Source: Tabrizicola_A aquatica
GTDB taxonomy: Bacteria > Pseudomonadota > Alphaproteobacteria > Rhodobacterales > Rhodobacteraceae
Reading direction: 5' to 3' (one strand)
DNA length: 64,000 nucleotides
NCBI GenBank assembly: GCA_965194375.1
Contig: CBDAEL010000002.1
The notes under the pieces were generated by a model. That model was not told the origin of the DNA. It saw nothing but the letters and a program-made list of their open reading frames with translations, and searched no databases. Position 1 is the first letter of the stretch. Each line of letters opens with the position of its first letter. Positions 50,706 to 59,046 of the stretch are shown piece by piece. A program made the position numbers and the translations under genes.

Positions 50706-51911
50706 CTACTGGTGGCGCAGGGCCTCGATCGGGTCCATCCGCGCCGCCCGTCGGGCCGGGAAATAGCCAAAAACCACCCCCACCAGCGCTGAAAAGCCAA
50801 AGGCCATGGCCACGACCAAGGCCGAGGGCGCGAATGGGATGGCCAGAAAGATCGATCCAACCCAGGCAAGCGCGAGGCCAAGCGCAATGCCGATGACGCC
50901 GCCCAAGACCGACAGCACCACCGCTTCGATCAGGAACTGCGCCAAGACTTGCCCCCCGCTCGCCCCCACGGCAAGCCGGATGCCAATCTCCCGCGTCCGC
51001 TCGGTCACCGACACCAGCATGATGTTCATGATGCCAATGCCGCCCACCAACAGGCTCACCGCCGCCACCGCCGACAACAGCCCCGCCATTACCGAATTGA
51101 CCCCGCTGAGAAGCGTGTTGAAATCCCGCATATCGGTGACCGAGAAATTGTCGCCCTCACCAATTTCAATCTGACGACGGTCGCGCATCAGGGCCTGCAC
51201 GGTGCGGATGCCGGTCGCGCTGTCCACCGATTTGAGCAAGGCCACCGAAATCGACCCGACTTCGTTGTCGCCCTTAAGGCGGCGCTGCATGGTCTTGATC
51301 GGGATCAGCAGCAGATCATCCTGATCCTGCCCGAAACTGCCCGCACCGCGCGCAGTCAGAACCCCGATCACCTCGCAAGACAGCCCGCGCACCCGCACAG
51401 TCGCGCCAATCGGATCACCCGCACCAAACAATGTGGCGCGCACGGTTTGGCCCAGAATACAGACCGCCGTGCCGCTGATCTCCTCGCTGCGCTCAAAGCT
51501 GCGGCCCATGGCCAGCGCCCAGTTTTGCACCACCAGATAATCCGCCGTGGTGCCCGACACCTGCGTTGAGGTGTTGGCATTGCCCGCCACCACCGAATAG
51601 CTGCCGTTCGACTGCGGCGCGACATGGGCGACGATGGCCAACTCGGCCAAGGCGGCGGAGTCTTTCAGATCAAAACGCGGCGCGGGTTCGCCCGTGGGCG
51701 GCCCCATCCGCACCCGGCCGGGGCGCACCACCAGCACGTTCGTGCCCAGCCGCTCAACCGAGGCCTGCACCTGCGCTGACGATCCCTCGCCCACCGTCAC
51801 CATGGCAATCACCGCCGCGACCCCGATCACCACGCCCAAGACGGTCAGGAAAGACCGCAGCTTGTTGCGGATGATCGCGGTAAAGGCCAGTCGGACCGCA
51901 TCCCACAGCAT
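50706..51911 (-). CDS. MacB-type ABC exporter, permease
   Basis: A 401-residue permease with the MacB topology: one N-terminal helix (IIRNKLRSFLTVLGVVIGVA), a large periplasmic domain (about 45-275), and three C-terminal helices (FxLVGGIGIMNIMLVSVTER region to GYFPARRAARMDPIEALRHQ). The closing motif RMDPIEALR is a family hallmark. In E. coli MacB this part is fused to the ATPase; here the ATPase is a separate gene one base upstream. The likely role is export of a peptide, lipid or antibiotic with the adaptor encoded first in the operon. Confidence 0.88.
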   Translation of the reverse strand: MLWDAVRLAFTAIIRNKLRSFLTVLGVVIGVAAVIAMVTVGEGSSAQVQASVERLGTNVLVVRPGRVRMGPPTGEPAPRFDLKDSAALAELAIVAHVAPQSNGSYSVVAGNANTSTQVSGTTADYLVVQNWALAMGRSFERSEEISGTAVCILGQTVRATLFGAGDPIGATVRVRGLSCEVIGVLTARGAGSFGQDQDDLLLIPIKTMQRRLKGDNEVGSISVALLKSVDSATGIRTVQALMRDRRQIEIGEGDNFSVTDMRDFNTLLSGVNSVMAGLLSAVAAVSLLVGGIGIMNIMLVSVTERTREIGIRLAVGASGGQVLAQFLIEAVVLSVLGGVIGIALGLALAWVGSIFLAIPFAPSALVVAMAFGFSALVGVVFGYFPARRAARMDPIEALRHQ

Positions 51912-51912
51912 C

Positions 51913-52614
51913 TCAGACCCTTTCCCCAACCGGGGTGTCGCGGGTCAGACGGCCATCGGTGAACACCATCAGCCGCTTGGCATGGCGCGCGATATCGTCT
52001 TCATGGGTCACCATCATAATGGTGATGCCCTCCTCGCGGTTCAGCGCCTGCAAAAGCTGCATGATCTCTTGGCCGCGCGCGGAATCAAGATTGCCCGTCG
52101 GCTCATCGGCCAGAATGACCGAAGGCTGCCCCGCAAGCGCCCGCGCAATCGCCACGCGCTGCTGCTGGCCACCTGACAACTGCGACGGGTCATGCCCCTC
52201 GCGCCCCTCAAGCCCGACCTTGCGCAAAGCCTCGCGCGCCCGCGTGCGCCGCTCGGGGCCGGGCATCCCCTTGTAGATCAACGGCAATTCGACGTTCTCC
52301 AAGGCCGATTGCCGAGCCAAGAGGTTAAAGCCCTGAAACACAAAGCCCAAGGCATGGCGGCGCAAGAGCGCGCGGGCATCCTGACCCAACCCCTCCACCG
52401 CGATCCCCTTGAACAGATATTCCCCCGACGTGGGCCGATCGAGGCATCCAATGATGTTCATCGCCGTTGATTTGCCCGACCCGGACGGCCCCATGATCGC
52501 CACGAACTCCCCCGCCGCAATCTGGAAGGACACATCCTCCAGCGCCCGCACCTCGGCCTCACCGGTGCCGTAAACCCGCGAGACGTTGCGAAAGGCAATC
52601 AGCGGGGCGGGCAT
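51913..52614 (-). CDS. MacB/LolD-type ABC exporter, ATPase
   Basis: A 233-residue ATPase of the LolD/MacB branch. Walker A is MGPSGSGKSTAMNIIGCLDR, the signature LSGGQQQRVAIARALAG, Walker B VILADEPTGNLDS, and MMVTHEDDIARHAKR gives the switch His. The start ATG directly abuts the stop of the adaptor gene, and the permease follows, so the three genes are translated together. It powers mechanotransmission by the MacB-type permease rather than substrate transport through the membrane. Confidence 0.92.
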   Translation of the reverse strand: MPAPLIAFRNVSRVYGTGEAEVRALEDVSFQIAAGEFVAIMGPSGSGKSTAMNIIGCLDRPTSGEYLFKGIAVEGLGQDARALLRRHALGFVFQGFNLLARQSALENVELPLIYKGMPGPERRTRAREALRKVGLEGREGHDPSQLSGGQQQRVAIARALAGQPSVILADEPTGNLDSARGQEIMQLLQALNREEGITIMMVTHEDDIARHAKRLMVFTDGRLTRDTPVGERV

Positions 52615-53907
52615 CTAGTCGGCCTTCACGATCTGATCGGTGATGACGGGATCGCCCTCGGCCAATTCCTCACCCGTGACGACCGACATCCGCCCGTCAT
52701 TCGCGCCAATGTCGACCGCCACTTCGACCGGCGCACCGTCACGCAAGACCCAGATCGACCGGCCCGTGCCCACCGCCGCCGACCCCATGCGCGACGCGGC
52801 TGAAGGCAAGATCAGACCGGCCAGCCCTGCCGCACCCGCCTGCCCGTTCGCCGCCCGTGGCGGCGCCCAGCGCAGGGCCGCATTGGGCACCAAAAGCGCG
52901 CCGATTTCTTCGGCCACCGTGATCGTGGCCGTCGCCGTCATGCCCGGACGCAGCCGCAAATCGGGGTTCTCCACCGCCAGAACCGCCTTATAGGTCACCA
53001 CATCATCGGTCACCTCCGAGGCGTAGCGCACCTGCGTGATGGTCGCATCAAAGCTCAGCCCGTCAAAGGCATCGACCGTAAAGACCGCCGCCTGCCCCAC
53101 CGCGACCTGCCCGATATCGGCCTCGTCCACATTGGCCAAAAGCTCCATCCGCGCCAGATCTTCGGCCAGCACGAAAAGGACCGGATCATTCAGCCCCGGC
53201 CCCACGATCTGCCCCGCCTCGGCCTTGCGGTTCAACACCATGCCCTGAATGGGCGAGCGGATCACCGCCTTGTCGAGATCAGCCCGCGCCAGCGCCAAAT
53301 TGGCCTTGGCCAAGGTCAGATCGGCCCGCGCCATGTCGAGCGCGGCACGGGCGCGGGCGTCATTGGCCTCGACCGAGACCATCTCGCGCCGCGTGGCGAT
53401 ACCGCGCTCAGCAAGTTCCCGTTGCGTGGCCAGCGTCTCGGCCACTTCAGTCGCCGTCGCCTCGGCCTGCATCAACCGCGCCCGCGCCGAGGCTTCCTGC
53501 GCCTCGGCATTGGCGACACTGGCCGCAAGCTTTGAGGTGTCGAGCCGCGCCATGATCTGCCCGACGGCGACGGTGTCGTTGTAATCAACCTCGACCGATT
53601 GCAAGGTGCCCGCCAGTTCCGACGACACATCAACCTGCGTTGTTGGCTGCAAGGTGCCCGTGGCCGCGACCGTCACCGTCAGATCGCCGCGCACAAGCGG
53701 CGTGGTCACATACCCCGGTCCGGCCCCCCGGTCAGGCTGCAAGAGCCACACCAGCGAGAGCCCCAAAACCGCCACCACGGCCAGACCTCCGGCCCAAAGC
53801 CAAGGCCGCCGCCGCCCGGGCCGCGCCACCGCCAAAAGCTGGGCCAGATCGGCATCTGCACCGTCCTCGGCACCCGCTCCGGCTTTGTCTTGCGATCCCA
53901 TCACCAT
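52615..53907 (-). CDS. MacA-type periplasmic adaptor (HlyD family)
   Basis: About 430 residues. One N-terminal membrane anchor (RPWLWAGGLAVVAVLGLSL) is followed by a barrel-lipoyl half (DVSSELAGTLQSVEVDYNDT), a long alpha-helical hairpin (about 130-240; EAQEASARARLMQAEATATE and so on), the second lipoyl half with VLNRKAEAGQIVGPG, and beta-barrel and membrane-proximal domains. This is the MacA layout that links the permease to an outer-membrane channel. No TolC-like gene is in the window. Alternative starts at 53919 and 53901 are possible. Confidence 0.87.
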   Translation of the reverse strand: MVMGSQDKAGAGAEDGADADLAQLLAVARPGRRRPWLWAGGLAVVAVLGLSLVWLLQPDRGAGPGYVTTPLVRGDLTVTVAATGTLQPTTQVDVSSELAGTLQSVEVDYNDTVAVGQIMARLDTSKLAASVANAEAQEASARARLMQAEATATEVAETLATQRELAERGIATRREMVSVEANDARARAALDMARADLTLAKANLALARADLDKAVIRSPIQGMVLNRKAEAGQIVGPGLNDPVLFVLAEDLARMELLANVDEADIGQVAVGQAAVFTVDAFDGLSFDATITQVRYASEVTDDVVTYKAVLAVENPDLRLRPGMTATATITVAEEIGALLVPNAALRWAPPRAANGQAGAAGLAGLILPSAASRMGSAAVGTGRSIWVLRDGAPVEVAVDIGANDGRMSVVTGEELAEGDPVITDQIVKAD

Positions 53908-54048
53908 GTCCCGCCCCATCCTGACGCCGCCGACAAAGCGCAGCCCTCAGGCATGATACGCGCAGGCCAAAAGCTTCCGTCGCCTCAAGCCTTAGGCCGC
54001 GACGGGCAGTCCGGCAAGCGTGACAAGGCCCGGCCTGCGGTCCTGCGC

Positions 54049-54408
54049 TTAACTGCCGCGATAGGTGGAATAGGCAAAGGGGCTGATCAACAACGGCACA
54101 TGGTAATGCTGCCCCGCATCCGGCACGCCAAAGCGGATCGGGATTTCATCCAAGAATAGGGTATCGCCCGTGGCCTGCCCGCTGGCGCGCAGATACTCGC
54201 CCGCAAAGAACACCAGCTCATACGTGCCCGCCTTCAGCGCCTCGCCCACAAGCATCGGCTCATCCGTGCGGCCATCGTGATTGGTCACAACCTCTTTGAT
54301 CTTGCGATGAGAATTGCCACTGACCGCATAAAGCGCAATCCGCACCCCCGCCGCAGGCTTGCCCCGCGCGGTGTCCAGAATATGGGTTGAAAGCCGTCCG
54401 CCTGCCAT
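54049..54408 (-). CDS. uraH: 5-hydroxyisourate hydrolase
   Basis: A 119-residue transthyretin-like enzyme. It hydrolyses 5-hydroxyisourate to OHCU in purine breakdown. The N-terminal LSTHILDTARGKPAAGVRI contains the catalytic His, and the C-terminus SPFAYSTYRGS carries the diagnostic YRGS. Start at 54408 (MAGGRLSTHILD) is chosen over 54468 because homology begins there. It diverges from the allantoinase/OHCU-decarboxylase gene, with which it shares a 142-base control region. Confidence 0.92.
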   Translation of the reverse strand: MAGGRLSTHILDTARGKPAAGVRIALYAVSGNSHRKIKEVVTNHDGRTDEPMLVGEALKAGTYELVFFAGEYLRASGQATGDTLFLDEIPIRFGVPDAGQHYHVPLLISPFAYSTYRGS

Positions 54409-54505
54409 TGCCGCCCCCTTTGCTGCACCAAACCCTAGCGCAAAGCGCCGCCCGGGTGACCCGCACACCTGCCATAGGTCTTTCAGGGATTATTTGATAA
54501 ACCCT

Positions 54506-54520
54506 TTCGTGATTCACGAA
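54506..54520. promoter_or_regulatory. palindrome TTCGTGA-T-TCACGAA between uraH and puuE
   Basis: A perfect 7-bp inverted repeat around one central base, in the A/T-rich middle of the divergent promoter region and 30 bases before the puuE start. Symmetry and position suggest a dimeric repressor or activator controlling both purine-catabolic transcripts. No regulator gene is adjacent in the window. Confidence 0.6.
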
Positions 54521-54550
54521 TAGTGTCTCGCCGTCTGCAGGGAGTCCTCT

Positions 54551-55966
54551 ATGAACCGCTACCCGCGCGATTTCCGTGGTCATGGGCCAAACCCGCCAGA
54601 TGCCGCTTGGCCGGGCGGGGCCAAGATCGCCATCTCCATCGTGTTGAACTACGAAGAGGGCGGCGAGAACAACCTTCTGCACGGCGATGCCCAGTCCGAA
54701 GCGTTCCTCTCCGACATCGCCGGTGCCGCGCCTTGGCCGGGCATGCGGCACTGGAACATGGAATCGATCTACGACTACGGCGCGCGCGCAGGCTTTTGGC
54801 GCCTGCACCGGCTCTTTGTGGAACAGGATATCCCCGTCACCGTCTATGGCGTGACCACAGCCCTTGCCCGCAACCCCGAACAAGTCGCCGCCATGAAGTC
54901 CGCCGGTTGGGAGATTGCCAGCCACGGGCTGAAATGGGTCGATCACCGCGACATGGACCCCGCAGAAGAGGCGCGCCAGATCGCCGAAAGCTTCCGCCTG
55001 CACGAAGAGGTGGTCGGCTGCCCGCCTGTCGGCTGGTACACCGGGCGCTGCTCGATGAACACCGTGCGGCTGACCGCGGAAACCCAGCGTCTGGCTTGGA
55101 TTTCTGACACCTACGACGACGACCTGCCATATTGGATGGAACTGGGCGACCATGACCAGTTGGTGATCCCCTACACGCTCGAGGCAAACGACATGCGCTT
55201 TGCCACGGCACCCGGCTACATCACGGGCGAGCAGTTCTATCAGTATCTGAAAGACAGCTTCGACACCCTTTATGCCGAAGGCTGCGACGGCCGCGCCAAG
55301 ATGTTCTCGATCGGGTTGCACAACCGGCTGATCGGACGGCCGGGCAAATTCGCCGGGCTGAAGAAATTCCTCGACTACGCAAAATCGCACGACGGCGTCT
55401 GGTTCCCCCGCCGGATCGACATTGCACAGCATTGGAAAAAGACCCATCCGAACAAGCGCTTCGAGCGTCCCTCTCAGATGGATCGCGCGCGGTTCGTCAC
55501 CCGCTTTGGCTCCATTTTCGAACATTCCCCGTGGATCGCCGAACGCGCCCATAGCCTTGAACTTGGCCCCGCCCATGACAGCGCAGCGGGCCTGCACAAC
55601 GCGCTGGCCCGGATGTTCCGCAGCGCCTCTGCCGATGAACGCCTTGGCGTGTTGCGCGCCCACCCCGACCTTGCGGGCAAGCTCGCGGCCGCCAAACGCC
55701 TGACACCGGAAAGCACCCATGAGCAGGCCAGCGCCGCCCTCGATGCCCTGACCGATGCCGAGCGTGACACCTTCCAGCGGCTCAACGCCGACTATGTCGC
55801 CAAGCACGGCTTTCCCTTCATCATCGCCGTGCGCGACAACACCAAAGACACGATCCTTGCCGCCTTCCACGCCCGCATCGGCAATGACACCGCCACCGAA
55901 TTCGCCACCGCCTGCGCGCAGGTCGAACGCATCGCCGAACTGCGCCTGAAGGACCAATTGCCATGA
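54551..55966 (+). CDS. puuE: allantoinase PuuE fused to OHCU decarboxylase
   Basis: A 471-residue fusion of two enzymes. Residues about 1-300 are a polysaccharide-deacetylase-type, cofactor-free allantoinase (NRYPRDFRGHGPNPPDAAWP, then GWEIASHGLKWVDHRDM and GWYTGRCSMNTVRLTAE). Residues about 310-471 are OHCU decarboxylase (UraD): RFGSIFEHSPWIAERAH, then VLRAHPDLAGKLA and FPFIIAVRDNTKDTIL. OHCU decarboxylase makes S-allantoin, and allantoinase then opens it to allantoate, so the fusion joins consecutive steps. Stop overlaps the next start (ATGA). Confidence 0.93.
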   Translation: MNRYPRDFRGHGPNPPDAAWPGGAKIAISIVLNYEEGGENNLLHGDAQSEAFLSDIAGAAPWPGMRHWNMESIYDYGARAGFWRLHRLFVEQDIPVTVYGVTTALARNPEQVAAMKSAGWEIASHGLKWVDHRDMDPAEEARQIAESFRLHEEVVGCPPVGWYTGRCSMNTVRLTAETQRLAWISDTYDDDLPYWMELGDHDQLVIPYTLEANDMRFATAPGYITGEQFYQYLKDSFDTLYAEGCDGRAKMFSIGLHNRLIGRPGKFAGLKKFLDYAKSHDGVWFPRRIDIAQHWKKTHPNKRFERPSQMDRARFVTRFGSIFEHSPWIAERAHSLELGPAHDSAAGLHNALARMFRSASADERLGVLRAHPDLAGKLAAAKRLTPESTHEQASAALDALTDAERDTFQRLNADYVAKHGFPFIIAVRDNTKDTILAAFHARIGNDTATEFATACAQVERIAELRLKDQLP

Positions 55967-56817
55967 CGGACAAGCATCCCGGCTATTACGCCCCCAAAGG
56001 CGGCCTGCCGCCACAAACCGCCCTGATGACCGGGCGTGCGGTGTTCACCAACGCCTATGCTGTCATCCCCAAGGGCTGCTTTTCCGACATCGTCACCAGC
56101 CACCTGCCGGGCTGGACCGGCACGCGGCTCTGGCTCATCGCGCGCCCCATGTCGGGCTTTTCTGAAACCTTCAGCCAATATGTGATGGAGGTGCAGCCCG
56201 GCCATGGCTCTGACACCCCCGATCCCGACACGGGCGTCGAGCATTGGCTTTTCTTCACCGAGGGTCTGGCCACGCTGACCATCGACGGCACGGGCTATGA
56301 GCTGGACGCGGGCGGCTATGCCTATATCCCGGCGGGCAGCCGCTGGACCCTTCTGGCCGAAGGCAGCACCCCCGCCCGCTTCCATTGGCTGCGCAAGCTT
56401 TACGAACCCGCACCGGGTTTGGCCAAACCCGCCCCCTTTGTCACCAACGAACGCGACGTGCCCATCCGCTGGATGCCCGACACCGCCGAGCGTTGGGGCA
56501 CCACCCGCTTTGTCGAACCCGACAATCTGGCGCATGACGCCCATGTCAACATCGTCACCTTTGAACCGGGCGGCGTGATCCCGTTTGAAGAGACCCATGT
56601 CATGGAACACGGGCTTTACGTTCTGGAAGGCAAGGCGGTCTACAAACTCAACCAAGACTGGGTCGAGGTCGAGGCGGGTGATTTCATGTGGCTGCGCGCC
56701 TATTGCCCGCAAGCCTGCTACGCCGCAGGGCCGGGCCGCTTTCGCTATCTGCTCTACAAAGACGTCAACCGCCACGCCACCCTGCGCGGCCCCGGCGCAT
56801 TTCGTCCCACCCTTTGA
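55963..56817 (+). CDS. allE: (S)-ureidoglycine aminohydrolase
   Basis: A 284-residue double-cupin enzyme releasing ammonia from (S)-ureidoglycine to give (S)-ureidoglycolate. The N-terminal region PGYYAPKGGLPPQTALMTGR and the C-terminal cupin VIPFEETHVMEHGLYVLEGK, with its Mn-binding His/Glu set, match the family, as does the aromatic stretch AGDFMWLRAYCPQACYAAGP. It overlaps puuE by four bases and precedes allA by 91 bases containing a hairpin. Confidence 0.9.
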   Translation: MTDKHPGYYAPKGGLPPQTALMTGRAVFTNAYAVIPKGCFSDIVTSHLPGWTGTRLWLIARPMSGFSETFSQYVMEVQPGHGSDTPDPDTGVEHWLFFTEGLATLTIDGTGYELDAGGYAYIPAGSRWTLLAEGSTPARFHWLRKLYEPAPGLAKPAPFVTNERDVPIRWMPDTAERWGTTRFVEPDNLAHDAHVNIVTFEPGGVIPFEETHVMEHGLYVLEGKAVYKLNQDWVEVEAGDFMWLRAYCPQACYAAGPGRFRYLLYKDVNRHATLRGPGAFRPTL

Positions 56818-56854
56818 AGTTCTCATGCCTTCAATGCGGTAAAAATATCCCACG

Positions 56855-56887
56855 GGGAGCGCGAGGGGTGTGAAACCCCTCGCTCCC
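56855..56887. repeat. hairpin between allE and allA
   Basis: GGGAGC-GC-GAGGGGT (56855-56869) pairs with ACCCCTC-GCTCCC (56875-56887), a 13-bp stem with a two-base bulge. It is preceded by AAAAATATCCCACG, which with this stem resembles intergenic elements common in Rhodobacterales. It may reduce expression of allA and the permease relative to the upstream genes. Confidence 0.6.
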
Positions 56888-56908
56888 GCAGCTTGCAAAG
56901 GGCGCTGG

Positions 56909-57394
56909 ATGACACCGATCAAGACCCACCCCCTGACCGCCGCCGCCTTCGCCCCCTTTGGCGATGTGCTCGACGCAACCGGTGAGTTCCGCCTGATCAA
57001 CGAAGGCATGTGCCAGCGCCACCATGACCGGGCAAAGCTGGATTTCGGCCCCGAAGGCCGGGCGGGGATTTCGATCTTTAACGCCGAAGCCCGCGCTCTG
57101 CCCTATGAGTTCAGCCTCGTCGAACGCCACCCTGAAGGGTCACAGGCCTTTGTGCCGATGTCCGAACACCCGTTTCTGGTCATCGTCGCGCCGGACGAAG
57201 GCGGCACCCCCGGCACACCGCGCGCCTTTGTGACCAATGGCGCGCAAGGCATCAACTTTCACCGGGGCACCTGGCATGGCGTCCTGACGCCGCTGCACGC
57301 GCCCGGGCTTTTCGCCGTGATCGACCGCATCGGCACCACCGCAAACCTTGAGGAATACCGCTATGCGCAAGCCTGGCGAGTGATCGGGGCCTGA
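56909..57394 (+). CDS. allA: ureidoglycolate lyase
   Basis: A 161-residue enzyme cleaving (S)-ureidoglycolate to glyoxylate and urea. Typical segments are LTAAAFAPFGDVLDATGE, then ISIFNAEARALPYEFSLVER, QAFVPMSEHPFLVIVAP, and NFHRGTWHGVLTPLHAPGLF with the conserved His pair. Start at 56909 (MTPIKTHPLT) rather than 56870. Downstream by 81 bases is the purine permease. Confidence 0.92.
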   Translation: MTPIKTHPLTAAAFAPFGDVLDATGEFRLINEGMCQRHHDRAKLDFGPEGRAGISIFNAEARALPYEFSLVERHPEGSQAFVPMSEHPFLVIVAPDEGGTPGTPRAFVTNGAQGINFHRGTWHGVLTPLHAPGLFAVIDRIGTTANLEEYRYAQAWRVIGA

Positions 57395-57475
57395 AGCGCC
57401 CCAAACCTAACCGGCTCGCGCCCCAGGGGCGGCGCGAAGACGGCGCGAAGAAAACAGCCCCCAGGGAAAGAACGT

Positions 57476-58978
57476 ATGACAGACAAAACCCATCCAGTGG
57501 ACGAGATGCTCGCGCCACCCAAACTTTTCACCCTCGGCCTGCAACATGTTCTGGTAATGTATGCCGGGGCTGTGGCCGTGCCGCTGATCGTCGGACGCGC
57601 GCTGAAACTGCCGCCCGAAGACGTGGCCTTCCTGATCTCGGCAGACCTCTTTGTCTGCGGCATTGTCACGCTGATCCAGTCCTTGGGCGCGACCCAGTGG
57701 TTCGGCATCCGCCTGCCCGTCATGATGGGCGTGACCTTTGCCGCCGTGGGCCCCATGGTCGCCATGGCCAACGCACAACTCGGGGCTGGCGCCTCAAGCA
57801 ATGATGCCGCGCGGGCCATCTTTGGCGCCATCATGGCCGCCGGGGTGATCTCGCTGATCATCGCACCTTTCGTGTCCAAGATGCTGCGCTTCTTCCCGCC
57901 GGTGGTGACCGGCACGATCATTCTGGTGATCGGCATCAGCCTGATGCGCATCGGCATCAACTGGATCTTCGGCAACCCCGTTGGCCCCACCGCGCCGCAA
58001 ATCATCGATCCCGCCCATGCCGACTGGCTGAAAGCGGTGACCGAGGGCGCAGCCGCCGGCACCATCTCGGGCCTGCCCGAAGTGCCGCAGGGTCTGGCGC
58101 TGGCCGCCAAGATGAACAACCCACTTTACGCCTCGTCGACCAATATCATCGTCTCGGCCATCGTGCTGATCTCGATCCTCATGATCGCCAAGTTCGGCAA
58201 AGGCTTCATTGCCAACATCGCCGTGCTTTTGGGCATCGTGATCGGCGCGGTGATCGCGGTGGCCATGGGCACCATGAACTTCGCCAAAGTGGGTGAAGCT
58301 GCCTGGTTCGGCCTAATCACGCCCTTCCACTTTGGCGCGCCGACCTTTGACTTCTGGATGATCCTGACCATGACGCTGGTCATGATCGTGGTGATGATCG
58401 AATCGACCGGCATGTTCCTCGCGCTGGGCGACATGACCGGCAAGAAGGTGGATCAACCCGCCCTCTCGGCAGGACTGCGCACCGATGGTCTGGGCACGCT
58501 GATCGGCGGGATTTTCAACACCTTCCCCTATACCTCGTTCAGCCAGAACGTGGGCCTCGTGGGTGTGACCGGGATCAAGTCGCGCTTTGTCTGCGTCGCA
58601 GGCGGCATCATCCTGTTGGCGCTTGGCCTGATGCCCAAGATGGGTGCCTTGGTGGAATCGGTGCCGACCATGGTTCTGGGCGGTGCTGGTCTTGTGATGT
58701 TCGGCATGGTTGCGGCCACCGGCATCCGGATTCTGGCGGGTGTCGATTTTGCCAAGAACCGTCACAACCTCTTTATCGTGGCTGTGGCCATCGGTTTCGG
58801 CCTGATCCCGCTGATCGCGCCGAACTTCAAGATGTGGATGCCCCATGCGATCCACCCCCTGATCGAAAGCGGCATCCTTCTGGCCTCGATCGTCGCGGTG
58901 GTGCTGAACGCCTTCTTCAACGGTGCCAAAGGCTCGGTTGACGAGGCTAAGGCGGCGGCTTCGGCGGCAGACCACTAA
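57476..58978 (+). CDS. NCS2 family purine (probably urate/xanthine) permease
   Basis: A 500-residue nucleobase:cation symporter-2 with about fourteen helices. LGLQHVLVMYAGAVAVPLIV holds the conserved QH of the family in helix 1, and MIESTGMFLALGDMTG carries the Glu of the ExxGxxxAxGxxTG-type signature. FPYTSFSQNVGLVGVTGIKS contains the conserved QN motif. Position at the end of the urate-degrading genes suggests import of uric acid or xanthine, not uracil. Confidence 0.9.
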   Translation: MTDKTHPVDEMLAPPKLFTLGLQHVLVMYAGAVAVPLIVGRALKLPPEDVAFLISADLFVCGIVTLIQSLGATQWFGIRLPVMMGVTFAAVGPMVAMANAQLGAGASSNDAARAIFGAIMAAGVISLIIAPFVSKMLRFFPPVVTGTIILVIGISLMRIGINWIFGNPVGPTAPQIIDPAHADWLKAVTEGAAAGTISGLPEVPQGLALAAKMNNPLYASSTNIIVSAIVLISILMIAKFGKGFIANIAVLLGIVIGAVIAVAMGTMNFAKVGEAAWFGLITPFHFGAPTFDFWMILTMTLVMIVVMIESTGMFLALGDMTGKKVDQPALSAGLRTDGLGTLIGGIFNTFPYTSFSQNVGLVGVTGIKSRFVCVAGGIILLALGLMPKMGALVESVPTMVLGGAGLVMFGMVAATGIRILAGVDFAKNRHNLFIVAVAIGFGLIPLIAPNFKMWMPHAIHPLIESGILLASIVAVVLNAFFNGAKGSVDEAKAAASAADH

Positions 58979-59046
58979 GCCTGCCACCCCTCTTCGTTGC
59001 CTTCGGCACTCATCGGAACGACGAGACGCCGAAGGCGCACGAGGCG

